From positions 30,320,501-30,384,500 of the forward strand of contig AP031352.1 of NCBI GenBank assembly GCA_037833965.1: a stretch of DNA of 64,000 nucleotides, given 5' to 3'. Below are positions 1 to 11,664 of the stretch, one piece after another; position 1 is the first letter of the stretch, and each line of letters starts with the position of its first letter. The notes beneath the pieces are model-generated. The model had not been told where the DNA came from, did not search any database, and saw only the letters and a program-made list of their open reading frames with translations. This DNA comes from Marchantia polymorpha subsp. ruderalis. Taxonomy: Eukaryota; Streptophyta; Marchantiopsida; Marchantiales; Marchantiaceae. The translations under genes and the position numbers were made by a program.

Positions 1-1605
1 CGTGAAGAATCCTAGCAGCGTAGTTCCACAAACACCCTCTACTGATTCTATATATAAAAACTGCGGTAAAACTACATCAAGCGAGAAATGGAAGAAGATA
101 ATCTGAAACTACGGGCTAGACCCGATAGTATCGTGATTGTAAAAATGTGCTACATAATGTTTTAAATAGGCTGATGAAAGGTTCGCTTGAATATTCCTGC
201 AAAGATGAAATCTCTGCAATACAACATGCTTCCACCTGTTTCTGGATATCACCGATTCTTGACCAATTTAAAAGGATATTGCTATTTTTATTACATTGTT
301 GCAAAGTATCGTATACGTCTAAGGAACTAAGGGAAGTTAGTTGCAACTTACATTCCAACTAACTTAACCCATGCTATTCTTTGGCACAGATCCGTCCAGT
401 TAGACCTTTAGTGTCTAGAGGAAGAAACGGTCACCGTCAACTTCTGTAACCTATGGAATAGATGATGAACTAGTCCAACTTGATGCAATAGACCAGAGGA
501 CGCATGCTCGGCCGCCAATCGCTAGTTACCGACAGTTGACAATTCAACTCACAATCGGCATGCTGTATAATGGCGCATGGAGAATAGACGCAACTGCACG
601 GAATTCGCGTGGAATTCGGGTGGATTCCTTCGATTACAGAGCTTTCATCGCCTTTGATTTGGGATAACTTTCGCAACTCTTGTCCAGCCCCTTTTTCTTC
701 ACATGTATTTTCATCTTAGAGGAGAAAAGACTCAGACAAAACCATATAACGTAATATCTACAAAACGTAATAAGCAAGTTTAAAATAACACGAACTCAGA
801 TAACGGACACTTTTGACGTGCAACACGTGAATTCTTTTCTATGCATTTTTTAACCGTGATGAGATTTTGCATTGAGACATTATCTTAACGATGACATCAC
901 ATGATTGTATGGTACATTAAGTTTTAATTTCATAACATTGATGTTACATGGAGCTACATATGCTTATGTTTGTGAGTTATTGTGTGTATATATATACATA
1001 TTTTTATACTTGGAGATTGTGGATTTTTAATCTCCCATAGCTTCTCATTCAACATATGACTGATCATCCCTCTAATGTGCCACATATATGTTATTGATAA
1101 CTACCACATCTGTCAAACGTATCAAATCAAATATGGAAATGCCATATTATTTGATTTAACTGTAGGACATACAATTATTATCTTTTTTTATGAGTATACA
1201 TTCTTTCGCATCATATTGTTGCAATAGGACGGACTTATCATTTGTAAATATTCTTTGAATTCTTAACGGGCAAAAAAACTCTGAATATTCGTTGCATCTT
1301 AAGTGATAATACACTTAGTTGTGACTAATGAAGATGTGGATTGATGTTTCTTTTCAAAATGAATCCTCATTAATGAATAAATATTAGCTAGTGAGATTCA
1401 AAAAGAAGATGCATGATCATAAAACCTATGATTATGAGCGATGAGATATTTTGAAATAAGATGTAAAGCATGCCAAAAATACCAATCTACGAAACTAGAC
1501 TTTAGTATTAGAGTCTCATTAGTGGACAAAGAATTAAAAAATAATAATTTGTAAAAATTGTAGGTTATAATACCTTATGTGAAACAATTGACTTTCTTTC
1601 ACAAA

Positions 1606-1642
<37 letters not shown>

Positions 1643-3060
1643 CATAAGATTCATAACAGAAATGTCATAGTGATCAGCTTGCTCTAAACCTTATCATGTT
1701 TGAATGAATTTTTTGAAACACGTATAAAGTAAAATCTTAGTATATTGGTCAAAGGTCAATATACTATAGTATTGGTATAATACTATATACTAAATATCAC
1801 ATGAATTTTTATGACTAAACTTATCAATTTACGTGAAGAAATATGTTTGCGTATAGAGTCTAAATATTGTTTGACAAATTTTTGAACCCAAATAGCAAAT
1901 ATGGAATGACTAAGTTGTCTATTGATCTAAGATATTCCTCGTCTTAGGAAGCTGGAGATGAAGAGTATTTACTGCAAGATACTAAGTTTTAGACTTTGAA
2001 AGAGCTTCTTAGGTTAGTAATCAAAGACATACAACATATATTCTATATTCAACACAATGTGTAGGATCCAAGAGGGAATGGATTATGCAAACTGATATGC
2101 CAAACGGCACTAGACATCACTTCCATGATTGATATTTGAGTGATGATGGGCTCCTTGCAAGAGAAATCCAAAAGATAATGAAGCTTTCCAATTGACATAA
2201 TCTAAGGGTAGCAACATCTATGTGGATAGCCGTCATTTCTATATTCTGAGATTTGTTTCAAGCTGCATGTACAATGCATCCTGTATTTCATCTTGTACTG
2301 AATTGTATCCTCCACATGAAGATTAACTTTCCCACATTGTCTTTGTCACAAATCTACATCAGGTGGACATTCTTGTAAGTCTAAAGCATGTGCTCAATGC
2401 TCGTCAGAATTGAACTAACATATAGTCTCCAGTCTCTTCTTTTAAGTGGTACACATTATATGATGGAGACCATCAATATCAAAATCTCAACAACCAACAG
2501 TATAATATGGAGATATGAGTTAAGTGGAGAAAGAAAAAGTAGAGAAGTACAGTTTGATAAAAAAAAAATTCTTCAGAAGGTGAAGGAAAAAAGTTATCAA
2601 TTCTTTCGTTTGGTGTTAAGTTTTATTGGACATTGCAGTAATTATCTGATTTGGATGTGTTGACTCCGAAGTGGTTTTTTGCTAAGGTACCAACTATTGC
2701 ATAAACAGCAATTATCATGTATATAAGATTCAAGGGAAAGACAATGAGGGATAATTTGCCCAGATCCAGCCAAATAACCTCAGGTACAGTATCTCTGAAG
2801 TGTGCACCAGGGTAACGACCTTCGACATCTGCCACTGCCAGATGTCGGTCAGGATGAGGATGAGGAGCTCGTGAAGGCCGACACAGCCCCCAACGGTCAA
2901 GGCGGTTGGTTTTGAGTGGAGTCACAAGTGAAGGAACCGGCCATCGCCGGTCGCGAGAGAGCCAGAAGATGGGGAGCAAAGCTTCGATGTCTCTAATCAG
3001 ACGCTCCCGCGTGCCCACCAAAATCTCGAACTGGAGACAAACAAGCTGAGCACACTCCAC
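1..3060. other. AT-rich intergenic DNA, no gene recognised
   Basis: All reading frames are short and broken. The open frames at 116-676 and 2388-2663 show no domain or motif I can name. A frame on the minus strand at 2623-3090 is 155 codons long but has no ATG at its upstream end, so I do not call it. The stretch holds a TA microsatellite (1609-1638) and a cluster of small AT-rich inverted repeats near 1741-1790. The change to GC-rich DNA near 2800-3060 is abrupt and marks the start of the LPAT1 upstream island. Confidence 0.6.
1609..1638. repeat. (TA)15 microsatellite
   Basis: About 15 uninterrupted TA units in AT-rich intergenic DNA. It is likely to vary in length between individuals. Confidence 0.95.
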
Positions 3061-3746
3061 TTTACAGCTCAGCTCCGACAAGTCGACCACTCCCCGGCGT
3101 CCCCGCGGGATTTCGATCCGATTTGGCGCTGAGGGCGATCCGAGCTGTCACCCGTTCCCGGGCAAGCGAACCAAAACCCCGACTTCCCATGGCCCCTCTC
3201 GGGCGCCCTTGGCCACGAGCGCTCCGTTCCATCTTCCCCCCCCCCCCCACCCTCTCCGGCCTGGCATTCGTACCCCTCAGCAAGCAAGCGTCTGCCTCTG
3301 GGAGTCTAGCTCCATATTACCCCTTGGATTGCATGCCCGTGCGGCTCGATGGATGTTCCCATCAGCATCCTTTTTGGTACGATGCTCGGTCACTCCTTCG
3401 TCTGGGAGTCTAATTGCGTGCGATTCGACCGACTGACAGTTGCGCGAGCGTATTCGCGGAAGGGCGAGTAGGGAACCGCAATTGCGGGAGAGCAGATGAC
3501 GTTATCCATCTGAGAGGCCAGGTTTAGGATGGATAGCGCCGAAATTAGAGATTGCAACTTTCCGAATGCAGCCGAGCATGGCCTCACTCTCGAGTGACTG
3601 GAGGGCTACTCCCCCGGCGACATCAGCAGCACCAGTGGCTGAGTGTGCCATCCGCTCCCCTTGGGCCCCACAGGCCTGTCCGGACCGGATTAGTGCATAT
3701 TCCCTTCTCTGCTTCTTCTTCTTCTTCCGCCCCCTCCTCTGGCCCG

Positions 3747-3783
<37 letters not shown>

Positions 3784-4229
3784 TGCAGGTGGTGGAATCC
3801 GGGCTTCAAACTTAGGTGGTGGACTCCGGAGGTGGACAGTGGGGACTCGCGAGTTCGTTCAGTCCCCGAGCCATGATGCGGGGAGACGCCCTGTGGTGGC
3901 ACTAGTGTCAGTCGTAGGGGGAGCACGAGTCTATGTCCGTGAAAGTTTCCGTGTCTGCTGAGGCCTCAGGAAAGTGGCTCGAAAAGGTTTAAGGAGGGGA
4001 CAACTAAGTCGTTCGCTCTGTTTTTGGACAACGGAGGATAAGAGGCGGTGGTGCCAATCGCCTCTTGTGGATTTGTAGTAAGTAGATTGCAGATTGGGAG
4101 GCGGATTGACGTGTGTGTTTGCCGGGACCAGTCGGCCGGATTGCATCAGAAGAAGAAGTCTGTGCACGAGGAAGAGCTTAATTGCCAAAGGCAGTTGATT
4201 TACAGATTGATAGACTGAGCGACCCAAAG
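3061..4229 (+). promoter_or_regulatory. GC-rich promoter and 5' leader region of LPAT1
   Basis: This CpG-rich island sits directly upstream of the LPAT1 start codon at 4230. It has many short overlapping open frames in all registers, typical of GC-rich non-coding DNA, and none carries a recognisable domain. It contains pyrimidine-rich TTC runs (about 3708-3728) followed by a 30-bp GA tract (3752-3781), a common arrangement in plant promoters and 5' UTRs. I could not place a transcription start. The role as promoter and leader is inferred from position and composition. Confidence 0.5.
3752..3781. repeat. (GA)15 microsatellite / GAGA-type element upstream of LPAT1
   Basis: Uninterrupted GA repeat about 450 bp upstream of the LPAT1 ATG. 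In plants, GA repeats are binding sites for BASIC PENTACYSTEINE (BPC) factors. Function here is inference. FATB has a similar tract in its own leader. Confidence 0.8.
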
Positions 4230-7200
4230 ATGGCGTCGATGATGGTGCACGCGTTACCGTTCTCTCCTCTGGCCGCAAAGAGTGGTGTCATTTCGAGGAG
4301 GTCTATTGCCCCACCTTCATGTGCGCGTTTGACTACAGGTGCGAATCATCGTGCCTTGAAACCCCCTGCTTATCTGGTTCTCGCGTCTTCATGTTCGAAA
4401 CAAGTGGATTGAGCACGTCTAGATTAGGCAGGAATTCATCTCTGCTTCTCGTGTTTCGTCTTAATGAGGATTGTCTATTGAAAGATTCAGAAAACCAGTG
4501 TGAAAAGTACGTGAGGATTGAGGGTGGTGGAAATCTTACTGTCACTCCAATCATTCCGTCAGTTTGTGTACAACGTCCAGAGGCACAAGGAGCAGGTTTG
4601 GTGAAATTAAGAAGTCGGTTTTATGCTTGCAAGTCTAATTACTGGGAGCGTAAAACTGTCCTTCCTTTTAGGGCGCAAAAGCTGCAGTGGGTTTTAGTTC
4701 TCAAAAAAATCACCCTTATTTCATATATTCTCGTTTAGCGTTTCAGGTTGTAGTTGTTGGTCCATGGTCAAGTCTGGATGCAGTATGCACAGTGTATTCT
4801 TAGCCTGCTTATGTTCTGAAGGCCTTGTGGGGTTATCTAAACCCCGCACGCAACATGAATCAAGTGTTACGACCTTGGTTTTAGTTGCTACACGCCGGAT
4901 GCCTCTGAATGAAATACTTACCGTGAGATCTTTCCGGAATTAAGATGATGATAATGATGACTTGCAGTCCTCACGTTTTTGTGGGGCTTGTGGGTGGTTT
5001 CGTAGGAAATATAACTTAACCGGTTTGGAGTGGATAATGCAATTATCCTGCCATTTTGATGCTTCTTTTTTCTAGTGCGTCTTTTTCTTGTTTTGTGTCT
5101 GTGAAGATCTCTCGATCCATGCGTCTCGTATCCTTTTCAACTTGTGCTTGCTGCAAGCTAGCTCAGACGTGCTTGTATTATATTTTTTATCAAAGTGTTT
5201 GCATTGTTTGGCTTCTTCGAGAATCGATTAGATGAATTGTCGCAGGATTGTCGAAGGATTATTACCAGCGAAGAGAACAGGTTCATCAGTGTTTGTTTTT
5301 TTCAGACAATGATCTCTTTAGCTACAGTCCGAGTTTGTTGTTCTGAACTCTTCGCAGTTTTCTAAAAGCTTCTTAGCATCTTGGAACCTCAGATGTCGTT
5401 CTGAATTTGGTAGACAATCGTGGGCTTCAGATTGATTAGTTAAAACTGTTGAACCTGAAACCGACGATCCTTTCTCAGGTCCATGGGAAGACCACATGGT
5501 TTATCATCCTTAACCCATCAAACATTCTAGCCTCTCTTTTCTAAGTCTGCCAAATGATGATTTTTAATGCCGAAGGGTCCATTGAGAGCCTGTCATGGGT
5601 ACGAATTGAACAGTGAATTTCTATAATAATTAGCAAGACTTTGCTGCGAACCTTTCGCTATCATTACTCCCAAAGTGTCATGTACAACTCTGCAAAACAT
5701 CTGATGATCTGCAAAGTTCATTTGAATGTACTTATGCTTTGAATACGACCAAGCACTGTTTTCCGCTCTTAAAGATATTTTGCAGAATTTATGTAACAGA
5801 TCTTCGTACTTTCCCCTGTACCACATTTGTCGATCAGGACAAGAAGAGTTTTGGCCTGTCTGTTATTTCTTTTTTTAGTATCGATTTCAAGTTGAGAGTT
5901 AAACGAACGCTTCGGAATTGTTTTATTGTCTCTTGACTGGAAATCAGATATACAGAGAGTACCTGAAGTTATATGTGAGACTCACATTGTCTGCAAAATT
6001 ATTTTTTGGAGGACCTTTTTTATTGCTTCTGATTCGTACTTCTTGGTTTTTTGGTGGTACAGGCTCTGCACTATGTTTGAAACAGAAGACACCAAAGATG
6101 TCAGCTATCCAAAGTACTCAGTTCTTATCTGGGGAAGGAATCAATTTTTTGAAGCTAGGGGTCACACGCTCCAGGTATCACCAAAGGAGTGCCTCTCAAT
6201 TAGGAGTCAGATGTCAGGTGGCAGGTGCAGCTGTACCTGATGAATCATCCTCAAGGATTCACGACTACTTGCCAAACTTCACTGGTAGGTCTCAGATGTA
6301 TCTTACTTTTATTGGAACTTATATGTAGTGTAATTGTTAGTAACGGACATTTTTAATGATTGTAAAAATCCTGAAGAGTGCTTTTGAAGCGTAAACGACG
6401 ATGCCAATCCACCAATTTTAATGTGATCTTTTGCGTTGAAATGTGTCTCAGATAAAAGTCTACCTTTGAAACTTCGGGCTCTTTGCTTCTACTTGTGGAC
6501 GTATGTCCTAGCTGTACCTCTATTTGCCGTCATGGCTGTACTGCAGCCATTCGTACTCCTTTTCGACAAACAACGGCGGACAGCTCATCATTTTGTCAAT
6601 AGAATATGGGCCACCTTGACAACTTCACTGTTTTACAAGGTTGAAATAGAGGGCTTGGAAAACCTTCCAGGACCTAACGAAGCTGCAGTGTATGTTGCCA
6701 ACCATCAAAGTTTTTTGGATATCTACACCCTTTTTATGCTCGGAAGATCATTCAAGTTCATCAGCAAAACAAGCAACTTTCTGATTCCTATCATAGGCTG
6801 GTCGATGTATCTTACTGGCCATGTTCCACTCAGACGGATGGACAAACGTAGTCAGCTGGTAAGTACTTCGTTTTCTTGATATGATATTGAAGCAACTGCT
6901 GATTCAACTTTTTATCAGGATGACCCAAATTGTAATGGACAAGAGATGAATGTTGTCTATTATGAAGGAGGGTGGCATGAACGAGAATAAGAATAATCAC
7001 AATTTCCCATTTCTCTCTAGTTGAAGTAGGATACATTGTGGTTGTAGTTCATGGTACATGGAGGTCAGATGCGACTCCTATGCGCCCGCATGACATGTGA
7101 GGTGAGCCTCAAACATGGTGAATTGAGCTGACTCCGATATGCGCTTTTTAATCCTTGCAGGAATGTTTAAAGAAGTGTCTCGATCTTGTAAAGAATGGAG

Positions 7201-7809
7201 TCCCTGTTCTTTTTTTCCCTGAAGGAACCCGTAGTTCTGATGGGAAAATGGCTGCATTCAAGGTAATCATATGCTTCACTACTGCAATTTTCAACCGTCT
7301 TATGTGTCCCATTCATAACCAAGAGCGTTGTACAGACTTCTGTAGTTCTCGATTTTCCCATTTCACGGACTAGCCTATTCACAATCAAAGGATTTGATGC
7401 TTGGTAAACATCGGACAGAAAAATATAGTACTATGGCATGGTTTCGAGAAAACATATCGTCTTACTTTTTAATGTCCTAGCAGCTTTCGACCCGTACCCA
7501 TGATTTGGCTTAGCGTTCTGCGCTCCATTTAATCGGAAGATCGTACTGCTGAAACAACTTTTTTCCTTGTCAATGCAGAAAGGTGCATTCTCAATTGCAA
7601 GTAAGGGGAAGGTTCCGGTGGTTCCAATTAGTTTAATAGGCACAGGAAGGCTGATGCCAAACGGTTTAGAAGACACGTTGAGACCCGGAAAAGTGAAGAT
7701 CGTTGTGCACCCACCGATACGAGGGAATAACCCGGATGAGTTATGTCAAAAAGCAAGGGACGTCATTGCAGAGACACTCTTGAAGCATGGGATGCCTGTG
7801 CATTCCTGA
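4230..7809 (+). CDS. LPAT1: Plastid 1-acyl-sn-glycerol-3-phosphate acyltransferase (LPAT1/ATS2 type), five exons
   Basis: Transfers an acyl group from acyl-ACP to the sn-2 position of lysophosphatidate, making phosphatidate for plastid glycerolipids at the inner envelope. Exons read 4230-4338, 6063-6284, 6452-6858, 7161-7262 and 7579-7809. All junctions are GT-AG and in phase, giving 356 residues, the same length as Arabidopsis ATS2. Residues 1 to about 90 are Ser/Arg-rich and look like a transit peptide. A hydrophobic segment follows in the first part of exon 3 (LCFYLWTYVLAVPLFAVMAV). The acyltransferase motifs are intact: NHQSFLD at 194-200, FISKTSNFLIPIIGW after it, FPEGTRS at 265-271 and VPVVPISLIGTG from 292. 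The start at 4230 is the first true ATG in frame and has a good context (AAAGATGGCG). No breaks are seen. The splice model is my reading of the sequence; family assignment is very secure. Confidence 0.93.
4339..6062 (+). other. Intron 1 of LPAT1 (1.7 kb)
   Basis: The donor follows ACTACAG and the acceptor is TTGGTGGTACAG. Exon 1 ends with one base of a codon and exon 2 supplies the other two, restoring a glycine. At 1724 bp it is far longer than the other introns of this gene (167, 302 and 316 bp). It is T-rich, as plant introns are, and interrupts the transit-peptide region. I see no separate gene or transposon inside it. An open frame continuing past the donor to 4412 would give a short truncated product if the intron were retained. 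Confidence 0.75.
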
Positions 7810-8600
7810 GGTTAAAGGTGCAGCTGAGGGTGCCAAAGGATCTAAATTTGAAGCCGGCCTCTACTTTATGTCAGGAAAAGCTTTTACGATACAAGTGGGA
7901 AGGTTTCGACCGGCATCCTGGAAACATCGAACGCATGCGGAATAAGTAGACGAGGTAGATTCCGAACGATCAACTGTAGATCTGGCTATATCTTACGTGT
8001 CAGAGTCTCATGACTACTTGGAAAGGATTCGACAGAACAGGAGTCAAGAGTGCAATTTCCTGATATTGCTAAGCTTTGGCTCATATTTGGAAGAATGAAT
8101 CAGAGTGATTCAATTGGGAGCCTTTGCATGCAAGGAACAGGAAAAACCCATGTTCCAGAGAGGGTATTGGTTGTTCAACTTGAAGTCATGGTCATGTCAG
8201 AAAACAGGTACTCATCAAGTATTTCAGACCTCACTTGTCGGACAGGCATAGTTATAACACATACAAAGAATGCAGGACTTCAGAAGGATTCTGAGATATT
8301 TGTTGTTGATGTTGGGATTGGCTATGCAGAAAAGATCTGCCCAGTACAAAATCTGCGAAGGAAGTTCGTCACGAGGAAATCCTCATCTCATGCCATTTGT
8401 CAACCCTTTAGTTCTCAGCGCCTTATCTCCTTCAGTAGACATGAGAATGTGCAGATCCTGCCGGTCTTTGTCGAATTTATTGTAGTAAAATTCATTTAGA
8501 ATTTATAGATCTGTGTAGTGAAATCTGTTAGCAGAGTTAGAATCATGTACAGGCGTAACACGTTTTATTATATTATATCCAAGTTATCATCAAAGTTTGA
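7810..8600 (+). other. Probable 3' UTR of LPAT1
   Basis: The sequence after the LPAT1 stop has mixed composition. A 149-codon open frame (8050-8499) has no recognisable domain, and I take it as chance within the UTR. No clear AATAAA is present. The end of the transcript cannot be placed from sequence alone. Confidence 0.4.
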
Positions 8601-11354
8601 GAAGTTTCCTGCTTTGTTTGTCACATGAGCGAAAGTAGGATTTAGTCTAGTTCAGAACTCTAGTACAGTTCGTTTTGTTGTGTAAGAATTTATCTCAACT
8701 TTTTGTAGGGGGCGAGAACATCTAGGTGCAATGATGTGCATCCAGAAGTTCTTCAGAGATTTGGGGCAATTTTGAAGAGAAGAACACTTGATAACTTGTG
8801 TGAACGTATTCTAGACTTTATGTGCTAGAAGCAATCAATTATGACTGTACCCTGTTAGTCTCTATTATGATGTGTCCGAGCGAATGAGGTATGAACAATG
8901 CTTGATACTGTTTTCCCTGCATGCATTAAAATGCTCTCATCATCGTATCGTGATAAGTCTTAGAGAGTAAACGAACGGGCCCACGTTGTGTAGGCACACC
9001 ACCTTTCAAACTAGAGAAATTGTAGTCCTTCATGCCAGAAGCAGACTCTGCTCGAAACATCGAGAAATGTATCAGGTTTGGAGGTCTACATATCTCAAGA
9101 TATGGGATAAGATCGGTTAAGAACGAAGGAATGTAATTAGGTCTATTAATCTGTTTACGGAGGTAAATGCATGAGAACGTAGGTAAAAAACTGGTACTAT
9201 GAAAACTTGAAAGCAAACAAATTAGGAAATGTGATTAAGATCTTAGCTGTAATAGATAGCAGAGCTATTAGAAACGGGAAGGAAGGGTAGCCTCATGGAA
9301 ACTTAAATGGCATCGTTCGCGTCTACAGTCTTGAAGTCTATGACAAAGATCAAACGATGCGAAATGCGAACGATGTGTAATGTTAGCCTTCAAGTTCATG
9401 CAGATCACTCTCATGGGTTGTAGAAGGTGAGGGAAACACCAACTGGTTGTGAAATTCTTACGTCCAAGAACAACACCCAGTCTTCAGTTTTGAACACTTT
9501 CAGCAGTACCATTTCTAAAACTACTACCCTTTTAATTTCAATTGACTTTGGTGGTTTCAAGAGCTGGAAGGCAGTAGTGTTGATCTTCTTCTGATGCTTT
9601 TCGATTGCTCCAGATGAAGATGGAGCATCCCTCATGATGTCATGAGGGATACAAAGTAGAAATATTCTCCTTACCCACAAGTTTATCTAATTGAAGAAGT
9701 ACAGTAGGTTGAGTTTCACGTCATGTTAATATGACATAAATGAAATTTAATCTAGAACTGTGTGATTCCCTTACAAATCTGAACTGTGTTAAAACATGAG
9801 CATTACAATTGCATTTTCAAATGTTAGATAAAAGAAGCTTAAAATGTTCTAGACTGTGAAACATCATATTATGTCCTCCATTTTCGAATGAGCAGAGTAA
9901 AAAATAAAAGCTGTGTGCAGTGCAGGAGACTACACACTCATTATGGATGTGCTTGCAACCTTGGGATCCTTCTCCCATAGTCCAACAGAAGGAAAGAAAA
10001 TCCTACAACGCTGTTGTGTTGATTTTTGAATGAACATGGAGCATTCCAAAGATAGTCCCCGGGTCCGTCCACACCAAGCTCATGACTTTCAATTATAAGG
10101 TATTCAAACTCGCAAGAACTGGATTTACTTCAAAGTGTTTCATTGAGCACTTGAGTGTTGTTATGTGATAGAGTTGAATCAGATAACTTAGTTGATTCTC
10201 ATATCTATTGATACTAAATAGTTAAGAAATCAAAAAGACTGTTGAGTTTACTATATTTCACTCTATTTAATTTAAGTCTAGTAATTTCATTACTCATATA
10301 TTTTCATGTACAAATACAATCCGTACAATTTTTTGTACAACCATTCACTCTTAACCTATTGAGTTATTTCAATTTATAATTATTTCAAAAATCTGCATTC
10401 AACTATTTTCAAATTTCTTTCGAAGGTGATATATTATCTCATGTAAATTTTCATTGTAAAAATCTGTACAATTTATTGTGATAACATTCATCTCATCTAT
10501 ATTTAGACTAAATATTCATCTCATCTATGATAAGAATTATATAACCAACAAATTATAGCATATATTATTGAAGAGATAACTTTGTGATAATCTAAAAAAA
10601 TTTTCTGATTTAAATCTTCAAATCATCAATGTGCTTTCATATATACTCATCTTTTTTATTTTTTGTATAATATATACATCCAATTGTTTGCTATCAAATT
10701 TCTATCTTTTGAACGTAATAAAAATTAATGTATCTCACAATCCATACAAAAATCTAACTCAAGGTTATGTATAGATTTTTGCAAATTTATTTATGAATAA
10801 ACTTTTACTTCTTTCAAAATTAATGCATTATGATCAGGCCTATATAGATTAGTCATCTGCCTAAAGTGTGTTTCTGAAGTAAATTAGGCTCAACTCCATA
10901 ATCAGATTAGGGCATCATCTTTGATAGAAACTTATAGATAGTATTATATAAATGTTTCATTGCTTCATTGTGCGCAAAATATCTTATTGTTTGCATTGGA
11001 GAAATACTTCCAGAGAAAAATCAATCAATGACAGGTTGAAAACATACTTTCAGAATTTCAACATCAACAATTTCAATGACTGGCGCCGTGTTGAGGAATG
11101 GTGAATCCATGCCGCAAACAAAGTTGACAAAAAAATTGAAACCGTCTGACAGATAGGGCAATGTCCACACATCGTCAGACAAACACTAATGATCTCAATA
11201 ATCGATGGCTTCCTAACATGCTAGGACATTCTTGTACATGGTGCAAGGCTCTACAAATTGGAATCCAATTTTGTAAATATCGGAGAAATATCAAATACTG
11301 TCAAGATGATACATCTGTTGAATGATAAGACGGCTGATATCACGACCTTGAAGC

Positions 11355-11402
11355 TTCACTAGTTCAAAAGAATACACTGGTGTACCCTTTTGAACTAATG
11401 AA
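11355..11402. repeat. Short inverted repeat, 16-bp arms
   Basis: Arms at 11355-11370 and 11387-11402 match with one mismatch (core TAGTTCAAAAG against CTTTTGAACTA) around a 16-bp spacer that itself holds a small ACACTGGTGT palindrome. It overlaps the first codons of the open frame starting at 11380. Confidence 0.8.
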
Positions 11403-11664
11403 ATGTACATTGGTGTATAGTCGAGGTTGCTATTGGAGCCGGATTCATAAATTGCAAAAATTCGCCAACAATTTCAAAAATAAGCAACGCAATGTTACGA
11501 AGAAGGAATTGTCAAATTGGTTCAATGAGACTGTAGATCGTCTTCAAAGCAAAGTGATCAATATCTTTAATGCAGCCTGTAATGTTAATGTAAGAAGCCG
11601 ATCAATGGTTGCAAATAGCATGAATGAATTTGTCCAAAATCCCAACATAGCAGATGAGAGATAG
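11380..11664 (+). pseudogene. Open fragment of unknown origin (94 codons), probably decayed
   Basis: I do not recognise this fragment. It starts at an ATG and is rich in Asn, Lys and Ser. Its second half, from the run KKELSNWFNETVDRLQSKVI on, looks like genuine protein with amphipathic helices. Upstream DNA (about 11040-11380) in the same direction has protein-like stretches broken by stops, suggesting the fragment is the surviving end of a longer coding sequence. Codon use is AT-rich, unlike the three host protein genes here. It could be part of an old transposon or a lineage-specific gene. Confidence 0.25.

Noticed and set aside
2623-3090. A 155-codon frame on the minus strand that looks partly protein-like
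   Set aside because: The apparent start is GTG, no upstream exon is visible and no family is recognisable. The frame spans a sharp composition change.
8050-8499. A 149-codon frame just after LPAT1
   Set aside because: It sits where the 3' UTR should be, has no domain and does not continue LPAT1.
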